This document shows, in pieces, positions 16,166 through 26,787 of a DNA stretch of 64,000 nt. Within the stretch, counting starts at the first letter, position 1, and every line of letters starts with the position of its first letter. Where the stretch lies: contig JBAYIS010000010.1 in assembly GCA_041665525.1 (NCBI GenBank), positions 1 through 64,000 of the forward strand, written 5' to 3'. Source of the DNA: UBA8401 sp041665525. Lineage in GTDB: Bacteria > Bacteroidota > Ignavibacteria > UBA10030 > UBA8401. The position numbers and the translations under genes are program-made. Below the pieces are notes generated by a model. It searched no databases and had not been told where the DNA came from. It saw only the letters and a program-made list of their open reading frames with translations.

Positions 16166-18898
16166 TTATTTCTTCCCCTTTTTCTTTTGTTTCGGTTTCG
16201 CTTTCTGCTTCGGCGCAGGTTTGGACTTTGCCGGAGCGGTCTGCTTCACCGGTTTTTTGTGGCGTAGTGTCTTTTCTTCCTTCTTTGGTACGGAATTTTT
16301 CTGTTTCTTGCCAATTAATTTTTCTTTACCCGCCGTTTCACTCTTCGGTGCCTTCAGGGCTTTTTTTTTACCGTCGAACAGGTCGTTTTGTTCGCCGGTT
16401 TCCTCGTCCGCGGCTTTCACCGATGCCCCATTTCGGGCTTTATCGGCTGCTTCCAACTGCTTTTCTTCCTCGTCCTCCGAAGTAACAATCGCGATCGCGG
16501 TGACGGCATCCTTATCGCCAAGACGGATCAAACGCACACCGGACGTGTTTCGTCCGGAAACACGAATATCTTCTGCGCGCTGCCGGATGACCATGCCGCT
16601 GGATGAGACGACGACGATATCGTCGGTGTTCTGCACCTCTTTAATGGCGATCATTTTTCCCGTTTTGTCGTTCGCTTTTAATGTTGCAATACCTTTTCCG
16701 CCGCGATGGCTCACACGATAATCGGCAAGATCGGAACGTTTACCGAAGCCGTGTTCGGTGGCAACAAGGATTGTGGTCTTCGTCCGCTTCAACGAAACGG
16801 CGCCGATCACTTTGTCCCCGTTGGACAGTTTTATTGCCCTGACGCCGGATGCGCTGCGGCCCATGGCGCGCACTTCGCTTTCCGGGAACCGGATCGCGAT
16901 GCCTTCGTGCGTACCGATCACGAGCTCATGCGTACCATCGGTCAGTTTCACATCGCGCAGCAGATCGTGCTTGTCCAGCGAGATGGCGCCAATGCCGTTT
17001 TTACGCGGATTGCTAAATTCCATCAGGGACGTTTTTTTCATTTGTCCCTCTTCGGTGACCATAAAGACGTACTGATTTTCGGTGAATTCTTTCACGCTGA
17101 GGAACGCCGTAATGTTTTCTTCGGCCTCCTTCGCAATCAGGTTGGTGATCGCTTTTCCTTTGGAAGCGCGGCCGCCTTCGGGTACTTCAAACACTTTCAA
17201 CCAGTAACACTTTCCCTTGTCTGTAAAAAAGAGGATATAATTGTGTGTGCTGGCGATAAACATATGTTCGACAAAATCGTCCTCGCGTGACGCTGCGCCG
17301 GTTACTCCTTTTCCGCCGCGCGACTGTCGGCGGTACCCGCTCACCGGGAACCGTTTAATGTAACCGCCGTGCGAGATAGTGATTACTACTTCCTCTTCCG
17401 CGATCATATCCTCAATCTTGAATTCGGTTTGTTTCATGACGATCTCTGTCCGGCGCGGATCACCGAACTTTTCCTTGATCGTCAGAAGCTCTTCTTTAAT
17501 GATCTGCAGCTGCAATTGCTTGCTACCGAGAATCGCTTTCAGTTTGTTAATGAGTTTTATCACTTCCCGGTATTCGTCCTCGATCTTCTTCCGTTCCAAT
17601 CCTGTTAAGCGCTGCAAACGCATATCGAGAATTGCCTGCGCCTGAATCTCGGAGAGTTTGAACTTTTTCATCAGGCCGAGTTTCGCCGTCTCGGTGTCTT
17701 TCGAAGCCTTAATCAGCTTGATGATCGCATCGATATTATCGAGCGCGATAATGTACCCTTCTAAAATATGTGCGCGTTTTTCTGCGGCATCAAGATCGAA
17801 TTTCGTACGGCGCACCACCACTTCGTTCCGGTGTTCGATGAAATGATGGAGCATGTCCTTCAGTTGCAGCACCTGCGGCCGGCCGTCCACCAGCGCCAAC
17901 ATGATGATGCCGAAGGTGGTCTGCATCTGTGTGTGCTTATAGAGATTGTTCAGTACAACACTGGCGTTCGCATCCCGTTTCAGGTCAACGACAATGCGCA
18001 TACCATCGCGGTCGGACTCGTCGTTAATGCTGGAGATATCCTCAATCTTCTTGTCGCGCACAAGCTCCGCAATTTTCTCAATCAACGTCGCTTTGTTTAC
18101 CTGGTACGGGATCTCGGAAATAATAATGCTTTGTCGGTCATTCTTTGCTGTTTCAATCGCCGCCTTTGCACGAAGCGTGATCTTTCCCCGGCCGGTTTTA
18201 TATGCTTCGCGAACGCCGTCGTACCCGTAGATGATGCCTCCCGTTGGAAAGTCGGGAGCCTTGATGTGTTTCATCAGTTTTTCATTGTCGATACTCCTGT
18301 CCGCAATCATCGCCACAATTCCATCGATCACTTCGCTCAAATTATGCGGCGGGATATTTGTCGTCATTCCTACGGCGATACCGCTGGCGCCGTTGACCAG
18401 AAGGTTCGGCACTGCCGCGGGAAGTACCGATGGTTCTTGCAGTGTATCGTCGAAGTTTGGCGAAAAGTTAACGGTGTTCTTTTCAATATCGCGCAGCATT
18501 TCTTCTGCTACGCGTGTCATGCGGACCTCTGTATAACGCATTGCTGCTGCAGAATCGCCGTCCACGGATCCAAAGTTTCCCTGTCCATCCACCAATGTGT
18601 AGCGAAGCGAAAAATCCTGTGCCATACGGACAATCGTGTCGTACACTGATTGGTCTCCGTGCGGGTGGTATTTACCAAGCACTTCTCCGACCACGCGTGC
18701 GCTCTTCTTGTACGCCTTGTTCGGCATCAGGCTGAGCTCGTTCATACCAAACAGTACGCGGCGATGCACCGGTTTCAATCCATCGCGGACATCCGGTAAA
18801 GCACGCGCAACAATAACCGACATCGAATAATCGATGTACGATCCCTTCATTTCTTCTTCAATATCAACAGGAACTATTTTTTCGTTAGATGTGGCCAT
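16166..18898 (-). CDS. gyrA: DNA gyrase subunit A
   Basis: A 910-residue protein with the standard breakage-reunion domain, catalytic Tyr122 (AAAMRYTEVR), and a C-terminal propeller containing the GyrA box QSRGGKG. E. coli numbering applies without gaps to the quinolone region, which reads HGDQSVYD: Gln83 replaces the usual Ser, while Asp87 is kept. From about residue 790 a long acidic-then-Lys/Ala/Pro-rich tail is added. With GyrB it introduces negative supercoils. It lies 40 bases after gyrB and is followed closely by an unrelated lipoprotein gene. Confidence 0.97.
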   Translation of the reverse strand: MATSNEKIVPVDIEEEMKGSYIDYSMSVIVARALPDVRDGLKPVHRRVLFGMNELSLMPNKAYKKSARVVGEVLGKYHPHGDQSVYDTIVRMAQDFSLRYTLVDGQGNFGSVDGDSAAAMRYTEVRMTRVAEEMLRDIEKNTVNFSPNFDDTLQEPSVLPAAVPNLLVNGASGIAVGMTTNIPPHNLSEVIDGIVAMIADRSIDNEKLMKHIKAPDFPTGGIIYGYDGVREAYKTGRGKITLRAKAAIETAKNDRQSIIISEIPYQVNKATLIEKIAELVRDKKIEDISSINDESDRDGMRIVVDLKRDANASVVLNNLYKHTQMQTTFGIIMLALVDGRPQVLQLKDMLHHFIEHRNEVVVRRTKFDLDAAEKRAHILEGYIIALDNIDAIIKLIKASKDTETAKLGLMKKFKLSEIQAQAILDMRLQRLTGLERKKIEDEYREVIKLINKLKAILGSKQLQLQIIKEELLTIKEKFGDPRRTEIVMKQTEFKIEDMIAEEEVVITISHGGYIKRFPVSGYRRQSRGGKGVTGAASREDDFVEHMFIASTHNYILFFTDKGKCYWLKVFEVPEGGRASKGKAITNLIAKEAEENITAFLSVKEFTENQYVFMVTEEGQMKKTSLMEFSNPRKNGIGAISLDKHDLLRDVKLTDGTHELVIGTHEGIAIRFPESEVRAMGRSASGVRAIKLSNGDKVIGAVSLKRTKTTILVATEHGFGKRSDLADYRVSHRGGKGIATLKANDKTGKMIAIKEVQNTDDIVVVSSSGMVIRQRAEDIRVSGRNTSGVRLIRLGDKDAVTAIAIVTSEDEEEKQLEAADKARNGASVKAADEETGEQNDLFDGKKKALKAPKSETAGKEKLIGKKQKNSVPKKEEKTLRHKKPVKQTAPAKSKPAPKQKAKPKQKKKGKK

Positions 18899-18938
18899 AA
18901 TCTCTTAATAATAGATAATCGTTCTGAAATCAACTGAA

Positions 18939-20954
<2,016 letters not shown>

Positions 20955-21001
20955 AATGGTTCCTTTTGTGTTAGTCGTTCTGGCCGTATCGGCCGTGGTC
21001 T

Positions 21002-21307
21002 TTATCGAAATTTTATGTCGACAATGCTTGTTGAATTCGTTTTCTCATGAATCTTATCTAGTATTTCCTTTTTGCGGAACGTTAATTCTGTTCTCCATGG
21101 AGCATTGTTGACGCTTACATACAACACTCCGTTCTGCAGCCGTTCCGGCTGGGCAACCTTCGCTACCTGTTGCCCGACCACCTCGTTCCACACATCGAAT
21201 ATTTTATACTGTTCGACCTGCTTCTCGATGCCTAGCGACTGCACCAGCAGTTTTAATGCATCTCCGAGCGATTGTATATTCTCTTTTCGGGTCATACCAT
21301 CGAACAC
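21002..21307 (-). CDS. DUF721 (DciA-like) protein
   Basis: A 101-residue protein with the DUF721 pattern: SLGDALKLLVQSLGIEKQVE, then VWNEVVGQQVAKVAQPERLQ and LYVSVNNAPWRTELTFRKKE. DciA proteins of this family load or steer the DnaB helicase at the origin in bacteria lacking DnaC. The start is a GTG at 21307; an ATG at 21295 is a close alternative. Its position between recF and gyrB is conserved in many phyla and supports a role in replication. Confidence 0.85.
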   Translation of the reverse strand: MFDGMTRKENIQSLGDALKLLVQSLGIEKQVEQYKIFDVWNEVVGQQVAKVAQPERLQNGVLYVSVNNAPWRTELTFRKKEILDKIHEKTNSTSIVDIKFR

Positions 21308-21328
21308 TGCGTCAACGGTCGGTATTCC

Positions 21329-22462
21329 TTATGCGTTCACTGGTTCGCCGACAATTGTTCCGCTCTTGATAAAAAATTTTTTTCGTTCTTTGTTCCACTC
21401 CGCGCCGCCAAACATCTTCTCGCTGGTTGTCGTAATAAATATCTGACCGAGCGATTCGGCAACGGAAAGAAGTTTTTTGCTGCGATGCTCGTCCAGTTCG
21501 CTAAAGACATCGTCCAACAGAAAGACCGGTGTTTCGTTGCACCGTTCTTTCAGATAGAAGAATTCTGCAACCTTCAGCGCAACCAGAAATGTTTTATGCT
21601 GTCCCTGCGATGCAAAATGTTTCAGCGACATTCCGTTCAGCGAAAAGATAATTTCGTCGCGATGAGGGCCGACAAGCGTCGTCTGAAACCGTTGTTCATC
21701 TTTTTTCTTTTTCAACAGCTTTGTTTCCATTGCGGTAGAAATTTCTTCGATGGTTGTTCCCTCGGTGATATTGATCGATGGTGCATATTCTATTTTCGGC
21801 GTTTCCCGTTCATCGACGATATCCAAATAGGTCCGGGCTATAAATGGTGCAAACTCATTTAGAAACCGGTTGCGCTTATTGATGATCCGCGAACCATATT
21901 TTACCAACATCTCATTCCAGGGCGACAGGACATCGCTCCCGTCTCTGGCCTGCGGGTCCGACAGGATAGCGTTGCGTTGACGGACGATTCTGCGGTATTC
22001 CATGGAATCTTCCACATAGGATTTGCTGCTTTGCGAAATCACCAGGTCGATAAATTTCCTTCTGTCCGCCGGAGAACCGAATGTGATTGCGTTGTTTTCG
22101 GGGGACAGGATAACTACAGGAAACATTCCGATCACCGTTGAAAACTTATTCACTTCAGCGCCGTTGATTGTGAATTTCTTTTCCTTTTTCGCATCATCGT
22201 AGGCGACGCGTACCAGGAATTGTTTTCCTTCGTCTGATTCCAGTGTGCTTTTTATCTCAAAGAACGATTGCTGCTGCTGCATCACCGTCGCATCGGCGCT
22301 GGCATAAAAACTTTTTGTCAGACACAGGAACGACAGGGCTTCCAGGGCGTTGGTCTTTCCCTGACCATTCTCCCCGAGAAGCACGTTGACCCGTGCACCA
22401 AACTCAAAAACCGTTTCGTTGTGATTGCGAAAACTGCGCAGGTGGGCATTGGAAATTTTCAT
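21329..22462 (-). CDS. recF: DNA recombination and repair protein RecF
   Basis: A 377-residue ATPase starting MKISNAHLRSFRN. Walker A is GENGQGKTN (about residues 31-39), the ABC-like signature is FASQGQHKTFLVALK, and Walker B is PVFLLDDVFSELDEHR. RecF helps load RecA at gaps in single-stranded DNA. It lies 15 bases downstream of dnaN and 21 bases before the DUF721 gene. Confidence 0.96.
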   Translation of the reverse strand: MKISNAHLRSFRNHNETVFEFGARVNVLLGENGQGKTNALEALSFLCLTKSFYASADATVMQQQQSFFEIKSTLESDEGKQFLVRVAYDDAKKEKKFTINGAEVNKFSTVIGMFPVVILSPENNAITFGSPADRRKFIDLVISQSSKSYVEDSMEYRRIVRQRNAILSDPQARDGSDVLSPWNEMLVKYGSRIINKRNRFLNEFAPFIARTYLDIVDERETPKIEYAPSINITEGTTIEEISTAMETKLLKKKKDEQRFQTTLVGPHRDEIIFSLNGMSLKHFASQGQHKTFLVALKVAEFFYLKERCNETPVFLLDDVFSELDEHRSKKLLSVAESLGQIFITTTSEKMFGGAEWNKERKKFFIKSGTIVGEPVNA

Positions 22463-22477
22463 TTGCCGCGCGATGAA

Positions 22478-23593
22478 TTAATTATTCAACCGCACCGGCA
22501 TAATCAGCATTAATACATCCTCCCCGTCCTTTTTGGACACGGGAGAAACGATTGCTGCGCGGTTTGGCGAACTGAGCCGGAACTCCACTTCTTCGGAATC
22601 GAGATGGGATAATACATCGATCACATAGGCAGAATTGAAGCCAATCTCCATTTCTTCATCATTATAATCGCACGATACCTTTTCTTTCGCTTCGCTGCCA
22701 AAATCCTGGTCTTCCGCGGTCACTCTCAGCTCGTCTTTTCCGACAGAGAGCCGGATCTGATGGGTGGTGGAGTTTGAATAGAGCGATACTCGGCGGACCG
22801 ATTGAAGCATTTCGTTCTTGCTGACGATTAATTTCCGTTCGTTGTCCAGCGGAATAACTGTTTCATAGTTCGGATATTTTTCCTCTATCAGACGGGAAAT
22901 AAGGGATGTGCCGTCGAATTTGAACATCACGTGGGTGGCGCTGATGGAAACCCGCGTTTCTGTTCCGTTCGCCACTTTATCCAATTGGGAAAGAGCTTTT
23001 GCTGGAATAATAATATCTTTTGTGAGTTTCGTGTTTCCGAGATTTTTATTATTCACGCGAACCAACCTGTGTCCGTCCGTCGCAACGGCGCGCACTTCGC
23101 TCTTGGAAAATTGGAACAGCACACCCATCATCGCGGGTCGCAATTCGTCTGCGCTGACGGCAAACATCGTTGTTCCAATCAGCCGCTGCAATACCTGCAC
23201 GTCGAATGCTACTTCTGCTTCGCCTTTAAATTCCGGGATAGCGGGGAATTCTTCGCTGGATTCTCCGGTGAGCGTATACTCACCGTTATCTGTTTTCATT
23301 TTAATCTTATTCGATTCAGTGTCAATCGTGAAGGTGATATTTGTATCGGATAATGCGCGAACAGTATCGAAAATTCTTTTTGCCGGAATAGCGATCGTTC
23401 CATTTTGACTTCCCTGTACTTCCAACGACACCGAAACAGATATTTCCAGGTCGGTGGCTGTAATTTTTAAAGTGTTTGCATGAATATCAAAGTGGAGGTT
23501 TTCAAGGATAGGAAGTGTCGATCGGGTAGGAACTACGCTGACTGTTTTTGCCAATGCTTTCTGAAGATCAGCGCTCCGGACGGAAAATTTCAT
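22478..23593 (-). CDS. dnaN: DNA polymerase III sliding clamp, beta subunit
   Basis: A 371-residue protein with three repeated clamp domains. Typical motifs include MKFSVRSADLQKALAKTVSV at the start, LEISVSVSLEV, the mid-protein MMGVLFQFSKSEVRAVATDGHRL, and the C-terminal VLMLIMPVRLNN, which ends in the expected P(M)R-type peptide. It forms the ring that holds the polymerase on DNA. The 431 bases upstream contain DnaA boxes and an AT-rich stretch. Confidence 0.97.
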   Translation of the reverse strand: MKFSVRSADLQKALAKTVSVVPTRSTLPILENLHFDIHANTLKITATDLEISVSVSLEVQGSQNGTIAIPAKRIFDTVRALSDTNITFTIDTESNKIKMKTDNGEYTLTGESSEEFPAIPEFKGEAEVAFDVQVLQRLIGTTMFAVSADELRPAMMGVLFQFSKSEVRAVATDGHRLVRVNNKNLGNTKLTKDIIIPAKALSQLDKVANGTETRVSISATHVMFKFDGTSLISRLIEEKYPNYETVIPLDNERKLIVSKNEMLQSVRRVSLYSNSTTHQIRLSVGKDELRVTAEDQDFGSEAKEKVSCDYNDEEMEIGFNSAYVIDVLSHLDSEEVEFRLSSPNRAAIVSPVSKKDGEDVLMLIMPVRLNN

Positions 23594-24024
23594 TAGGAAT
23601 CTCCTTAAATTTATTGACCAATAAGCATAAATTTTTAGTGCGGTAATATACGAAAAATGTGCCTGAATCCCAAAGGAAGAATACCTGTAAGTATTTACTC
23701 TTTCAGTGAGTTAGGGGCTTATTATAATATATATTCAATTTTAAAATCATAATAACAATAATAGCGTGGATAAGTTGATAAGTGCGGTTTTATCATAGTT
23801 TTACAGATGAATCCGAAAAAAACAGTGTCGAAAGAATGTGGGTATCATTCTTTCTTATCCACCATTATCCACCGTTGAAATAGTTTATCCGGTCACCGTC
23901 AGAGGTACCAACATCGCATTAACATCATTCCACACATCATCCACAGAAAAATGTGGAAAACTATTTTAAAATAAAAAAGGGATCGACAAACATTTGATCC
24001 CTTTTTTTATATCAAAGTAAAAAA
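23594..24024. other. dnaA-dnaN intergenic region with DnaA boxes, candidate oriC part
   Basis: This 431-base spacer contains a reverse DnaA box (CGTGGATAA, 23765-23773), two forward boxes ten bases apart (TTATCCACC at 23855 and 23865), and a paired ATCCACAG/TGTGGA near 23938-23956. An AT-rich run at about 23716-23764 (ATTATAATATATATTCAATT type) could be the unwinding element. The dnaA terminator closes the right side. Confidence 0.7.
23973..24008 (-). terminator. dnaA terminator
   Basis: AAAAAAGGGATC and GATCCCTTTTTTT form a 12-pair stem with an 11-base loop. On the minus strand it follows the dnaA stop by 16 bases and ends in a run of T residues. Confidence 0.85.
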
Positions 24025-25482
24025 TTACCGTGAATAAATATCAATCTTCTTTTTAATCTGTTCGATCGTTGCACGGAACTTCGGATCGATCTTTATCTGT
24101 TCTTCCACCGTTTGATATGCATGGATGACCGTGCTGTGATCTCTACCGCCGAAATTCAGACCAATAGTCTTCAGCGAGCAATTAGTGAGATCTTTTGCAA
24201 GAAACATCGCAACTTGTCGGGCTATTACTACCTCTTGCTTGCGTGTCTTGGCGCGAAGCAAATCGTTTGGAATATCGTAGAACTCGGAGACGATACGCTG
24301 TATCTCTTCCACCGTCAGCGGTGATCGAACCTCGGTCACCACCGAGCTAAGCACTTCGCGGGCCATATCGATGTCGATATCCTTCCCCAGTAAGGAGGCA
24401 TTGAACAGAAGTTTTGTGTAACAACCCTCCAGTTCGCGAACATTCGATTTAACGTTTGCAGCGATAAAGTCGAGAACCGCTTCGGGAATCACGACATCGT
24501 CCCGCTCACATTTGTTTCGCAGAATCGCGGAACGGGTTTCCAGGTCGGGAGGTTGAATATCGGCAGTTAAACCCCACTGAAAACGGGAAATTAAGCGTTC
24601 ATCCAGTCCCTGCAGCTCTTTCGGCGGCCGGTCAGAAGAGAGAATAATTTGTTTTCCCAGCTGATGCAGTGAATTAAAAGTATGAAAGAAACTATCCTGT
24701 GTCTTTTCCTTGCCGGTGAAGAATTGGATATCGTCCACAATCAGAATATCCATGCTCCGGTAGAAAGTAGAAAAATCCGTTGTGGCATCGTTCCGTATAG
24801 CATCGATGAATTCATTCGTGAATTTCTCGCTGGAAACATACATAACGCGTTTTGCTTTTCCAGACTCAAGGGCATAATTGCCGATCGCTTGCATTAAATG
24901 TGTTTTACCTAGTCCGGTGCCGCCATACAGCACGAGTGGATTAAAGGATGTTCCCCCGGGATTGTTTGCCACCGCCATTGCCGCCGCCCGTGCAAGCTGA
25001 TTGCTCTCCCCTTTAATGAAGTTGTTGAACGTATTTCTCTTATTAAGAAAGGTCTTTTCGTACGGCAGCGGCTGGGTATACTGCGTTTGTTCCACCTTTA
25101 CCTGAAACTGTTCGGCGGACGCTTTCACAGCGGATTCGGTCTGCGTTACAGCAATAGCGGGAGACGGATCGTCTGTGGGTACAACAGTATATGTCAGTTT
25201 TGCCGAAGCCCCAAGAACCTTAGTCAGCGCCGAGGAGATAAGCGAATAATAATGTTCTTCCAGCCACTCATAAAAGAATTGACTAGGAACAGTAACTGAT
25301 ACTTCATTACGATCAATTTTAATCGGCTTAATAGGTTCAAACCAGGTTCGAAAGCTTTGCGAATTTATCTCGGACTGTATATGGGAAAGGATCAATCTCC
25401 ACGTAGACTCCAACTCTTCTTTTTGTAAAACATCTGATTGTATTGAAGCAGGAACATCATCAGCAGTGACAATGGAAATCAT
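24025..25482 (-). CDS. dnaA: Chromosomal replication initiator DnaA
   Basis: A 485-residue protein with all four domains: an N-terminal helicase-contact domain (LESTWRLILSHIQSEINSQS), a variable linker (about 100-140), the AAA+ core with Walker A GGTGLGKT (187-194) and Walker B MDILIVDDIQFF, and the DNA-binding helix-turn-helix with GGRDHSTVIHA near residue 450. It binds the TTATCCACA-type boxes found on both sides of the gene and so also controls its own promoter. It diverges from rpmH-rnpA-yidD-yidC. Confidence 0.97.
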   Translation of the reverse strand: MISIVTADDVPASIQSDVLQKEELESTWRLILSHIQSEINSQSFRTWFEPIKPIKIDRNEVSVTVPSQFFYEWLEEHYYSLISSALTKVLGASAKLTYTVVPTDDPSPAIAVTQTESAVKASAEQFQVKVEQTQYTQPLPYEKTFLNKRNTFNNFIKGESNQLARAAAMAVANNPGGTSFNPLVLYGGTGLGKTHLMQAIGNYALESGKAKRVMYVSSEKFTNEFIDAIRNDATTDFSTFYRSMDILIVDDIQFFTGKEKTQDSFFHTFNSLHQLGKQIILSSDRPPKELQGLDERLISRFQWGLTADIQPPDLETRSAILRNKCERDDVVIPEAVLDFIAANVKSNVRELEGCYTKLLFNASLLGKDIDIDMAREVLSSVVTEVRSPLTVEEIQRIVSEFYDIPNDLLRAKTRKQEVVIARQVAMFLAKDLTNCSLKTIGLNFGGRDHSTVIHAYQTVEEQIKIDPKFRATIEQIKKKIDIYSR

Positions 25483-25945
25483 AAAACCTCAAACGTTATC
25501 AACAGCAAACACTGTTTTATGCACAATGTTATTAACACTATCTAAAAACTTTATTTAACAAACTTACGGGAAAAATAGAATTATACACATCAACACACCG
25601 GCGCTAAACCGTTACGAATCAACACCGACCGACCAAACCCAGCAACTTATCAACACCACTTGTGAATATCTTTTTCCACAACCCGTCGGCGCTTCCACGG
25701 CACTTTTCCATAGCAAAAAGTTATCCACACGTAGTCCACACCTCGACACCGGCACATTTTATACACAGTATATCGTACTTCGGGGAGCTAAGTCAAGAAG
25801 AATTTTTACAAAATTGAAATAATTTTTGCGAACCGATAAATTTTCTCGAAGAATGTACCCGTAAAACCATGTTCCATATAAATTTATCTTGTTTGTCCGG
25901 TGATGTTTTCGTATTTTCAATAGCTTTTATTCATCTGGAGAAACA
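25483..25945. other. dnaA-rpmH intergenic region with DnaA box cluster, candidate oriC part
   Basis: This 463-base spacer between divergent dnaA and rpmH holds at least six boxes in one orientation: TTATCAACA at 25496 and 25647, TTATTAACA at 25529, TTATACACA at 25581 and 25759, and a perfect TTATCCACA at 25721. TTTTCCACA-like half matches add to these. The cluster suits an origin and autoregulation of dnaA. The promoters of both dnaA and rpmH must also lie here. Confidence 0.75.
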
Positions 25946-26098
25946 ATGAAACGCACATTTCAACCGCATAAACGAAAACGCAGAAATACGCACGGATTCC
26001 GTGAACGTATGGCAACGAAAAATGGACGCAAAGTTCTTTCAAGCCGCCGCGCTAAAGGGCGACATAAATTGACCGTCAGCGACGAGCCGCGTTCATAA
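25946..26098 (+). CDS. rpmH: 50S ribosomal protein L34
   Basis: Fifty residues, starting MKRTFQPHKRKRRNTHGFRE and containing MATKNGRKVLSSRRAKGRHK, the near-invariant L34 sequence, with a six-residue C-terminal extension (SDEPRS). L34 is a small basic protein of the large subunit. GGAG lies eight bases before the ATG. It heads the rpmH-rnpA-yidD-yidC operon, the classic order beside dnaA. Confidence 0.97.
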   Translation: MKRTFQPHKRKRRNTHGFRERMATKNGRKVLSSRRAKGRHKLTVSDEPRS

Positions 26099-26160
26099 CG
26101 CGGCGTTGCAGACGTTCGAGCTTCTCTCCTCTCGGCAATCATCAGGAAGCGGCGGCGTGA

Positions 26161-26547
26161 GTGCGACAGACACTTCCCAAATCAATCATCCTTCGCGGAT
26201 ACCAATCGTTCACCACAGTCATTACCAGCGGAATCTCCCTTCATGGCATACCGCTAACAGCGTTCCTTTTGACAAGTCCGGACGAGATGGTTGTGGCGAT
26301 CGGATTCTCGGTTCCCAAGAAACAAGTTCCTCTTGCAGCGGACCGGAACCGAATAAAGCGATTGATGCGGGAAGCGGTTCGAAAAAATTTCGATGACATT
26401 CTGTCGGCAGCACGGCATAAGCACATTGGTGTACGCATCGTTCTCATGTTCAAACGAGAGAAGGCGAGGAACCTCAAACGTCTGATGCTTCACGATATCG
26501 AACCGGCATGGACCGATATCCGGCAACGCATTCTGTCAACACTATGA
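26161..26547 (+). CDS. rnpA: Ribonuclease P protein component
   Basis: A 128-residue basic protein. The N-terminal ILRGYQSFTTVITSG corresponds to the usual LR...F..V...G opening. The diagnostic RNA-binding motif is AADRNRIKRLMREAVRKN, preceded by VVAIGFSVPKKQVPLA. It assists the RNase P RNA in trimming tRNA 5' ends. The start is a GTG, with AGGAAG upstream, since no in-frame ATG precedes the conserved region. The stop overlaps the yidD ATG (ATGA). Confidence 0.9.
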   Translation: MRQTLPKSIILRGYQSFTTVITSGISLHGIPLTAFLLTSPDEMVVAIGFSVPKKQVPLAADRNRIKRLMREAVRKNFDDILSAARHKHIGVRIVLMFKREKARNLKRLMLHDIEPAWTDIRQRILSTL

Positions 26548-26783
26548 AACAGCTGTTCATTTTTTTGATCCGCGTTTATCAGATGGTGATCTCACCGTTT
26601 CTGCCGGCCAATTCATGCAGATTTTTTCCAACCTGTTCTGCCTACACGATTGAATCGATCCAAAAACACGGAGCGTTAAAGGGTTCACTCCTCGGCGCGA
26701 AACGGATTTGCAAATGTCATCCGTATCACGAAGGAGGTTACGACCCCGTTCCGGATCATTTTTCACCGACGAAACAACACTAA
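26544..26783 (+). CDS. yidD: Membrane protein insertion efficiency factor YidD
   Basis: 79 residues, starting MKQLFIFLIRVYQMVISPFL, followed by CRFFPTCSAYTIESIQKHGA, GAKRICKCHPYHEGGYDPVP, all diagnostic of YidD. The cysteines and amphipathic N terminus are retained. It helps YidC insert proteins at the inner membrane. The ATG was chosen because it overlaps the rnpA stop; the longer upstream frame runs through rnpA. Confidence 0.94.
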   Translation: MKQLFIFLIRVYQMVISPFLPANSCRFFPTCSAYTIESIQKHGALKGSLLGAKRICKCHPYHEGGYDPVPDHFSPTKQH

Positions 26784-26787
26784 GACT

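Noticed and set aside
17768..18649. Plus-strand 293-residue open frame inside gyrA
   Set aside because: Antisense shadow of conserved gyrA sequence; Cys/His-rich composition typical of such shadows.
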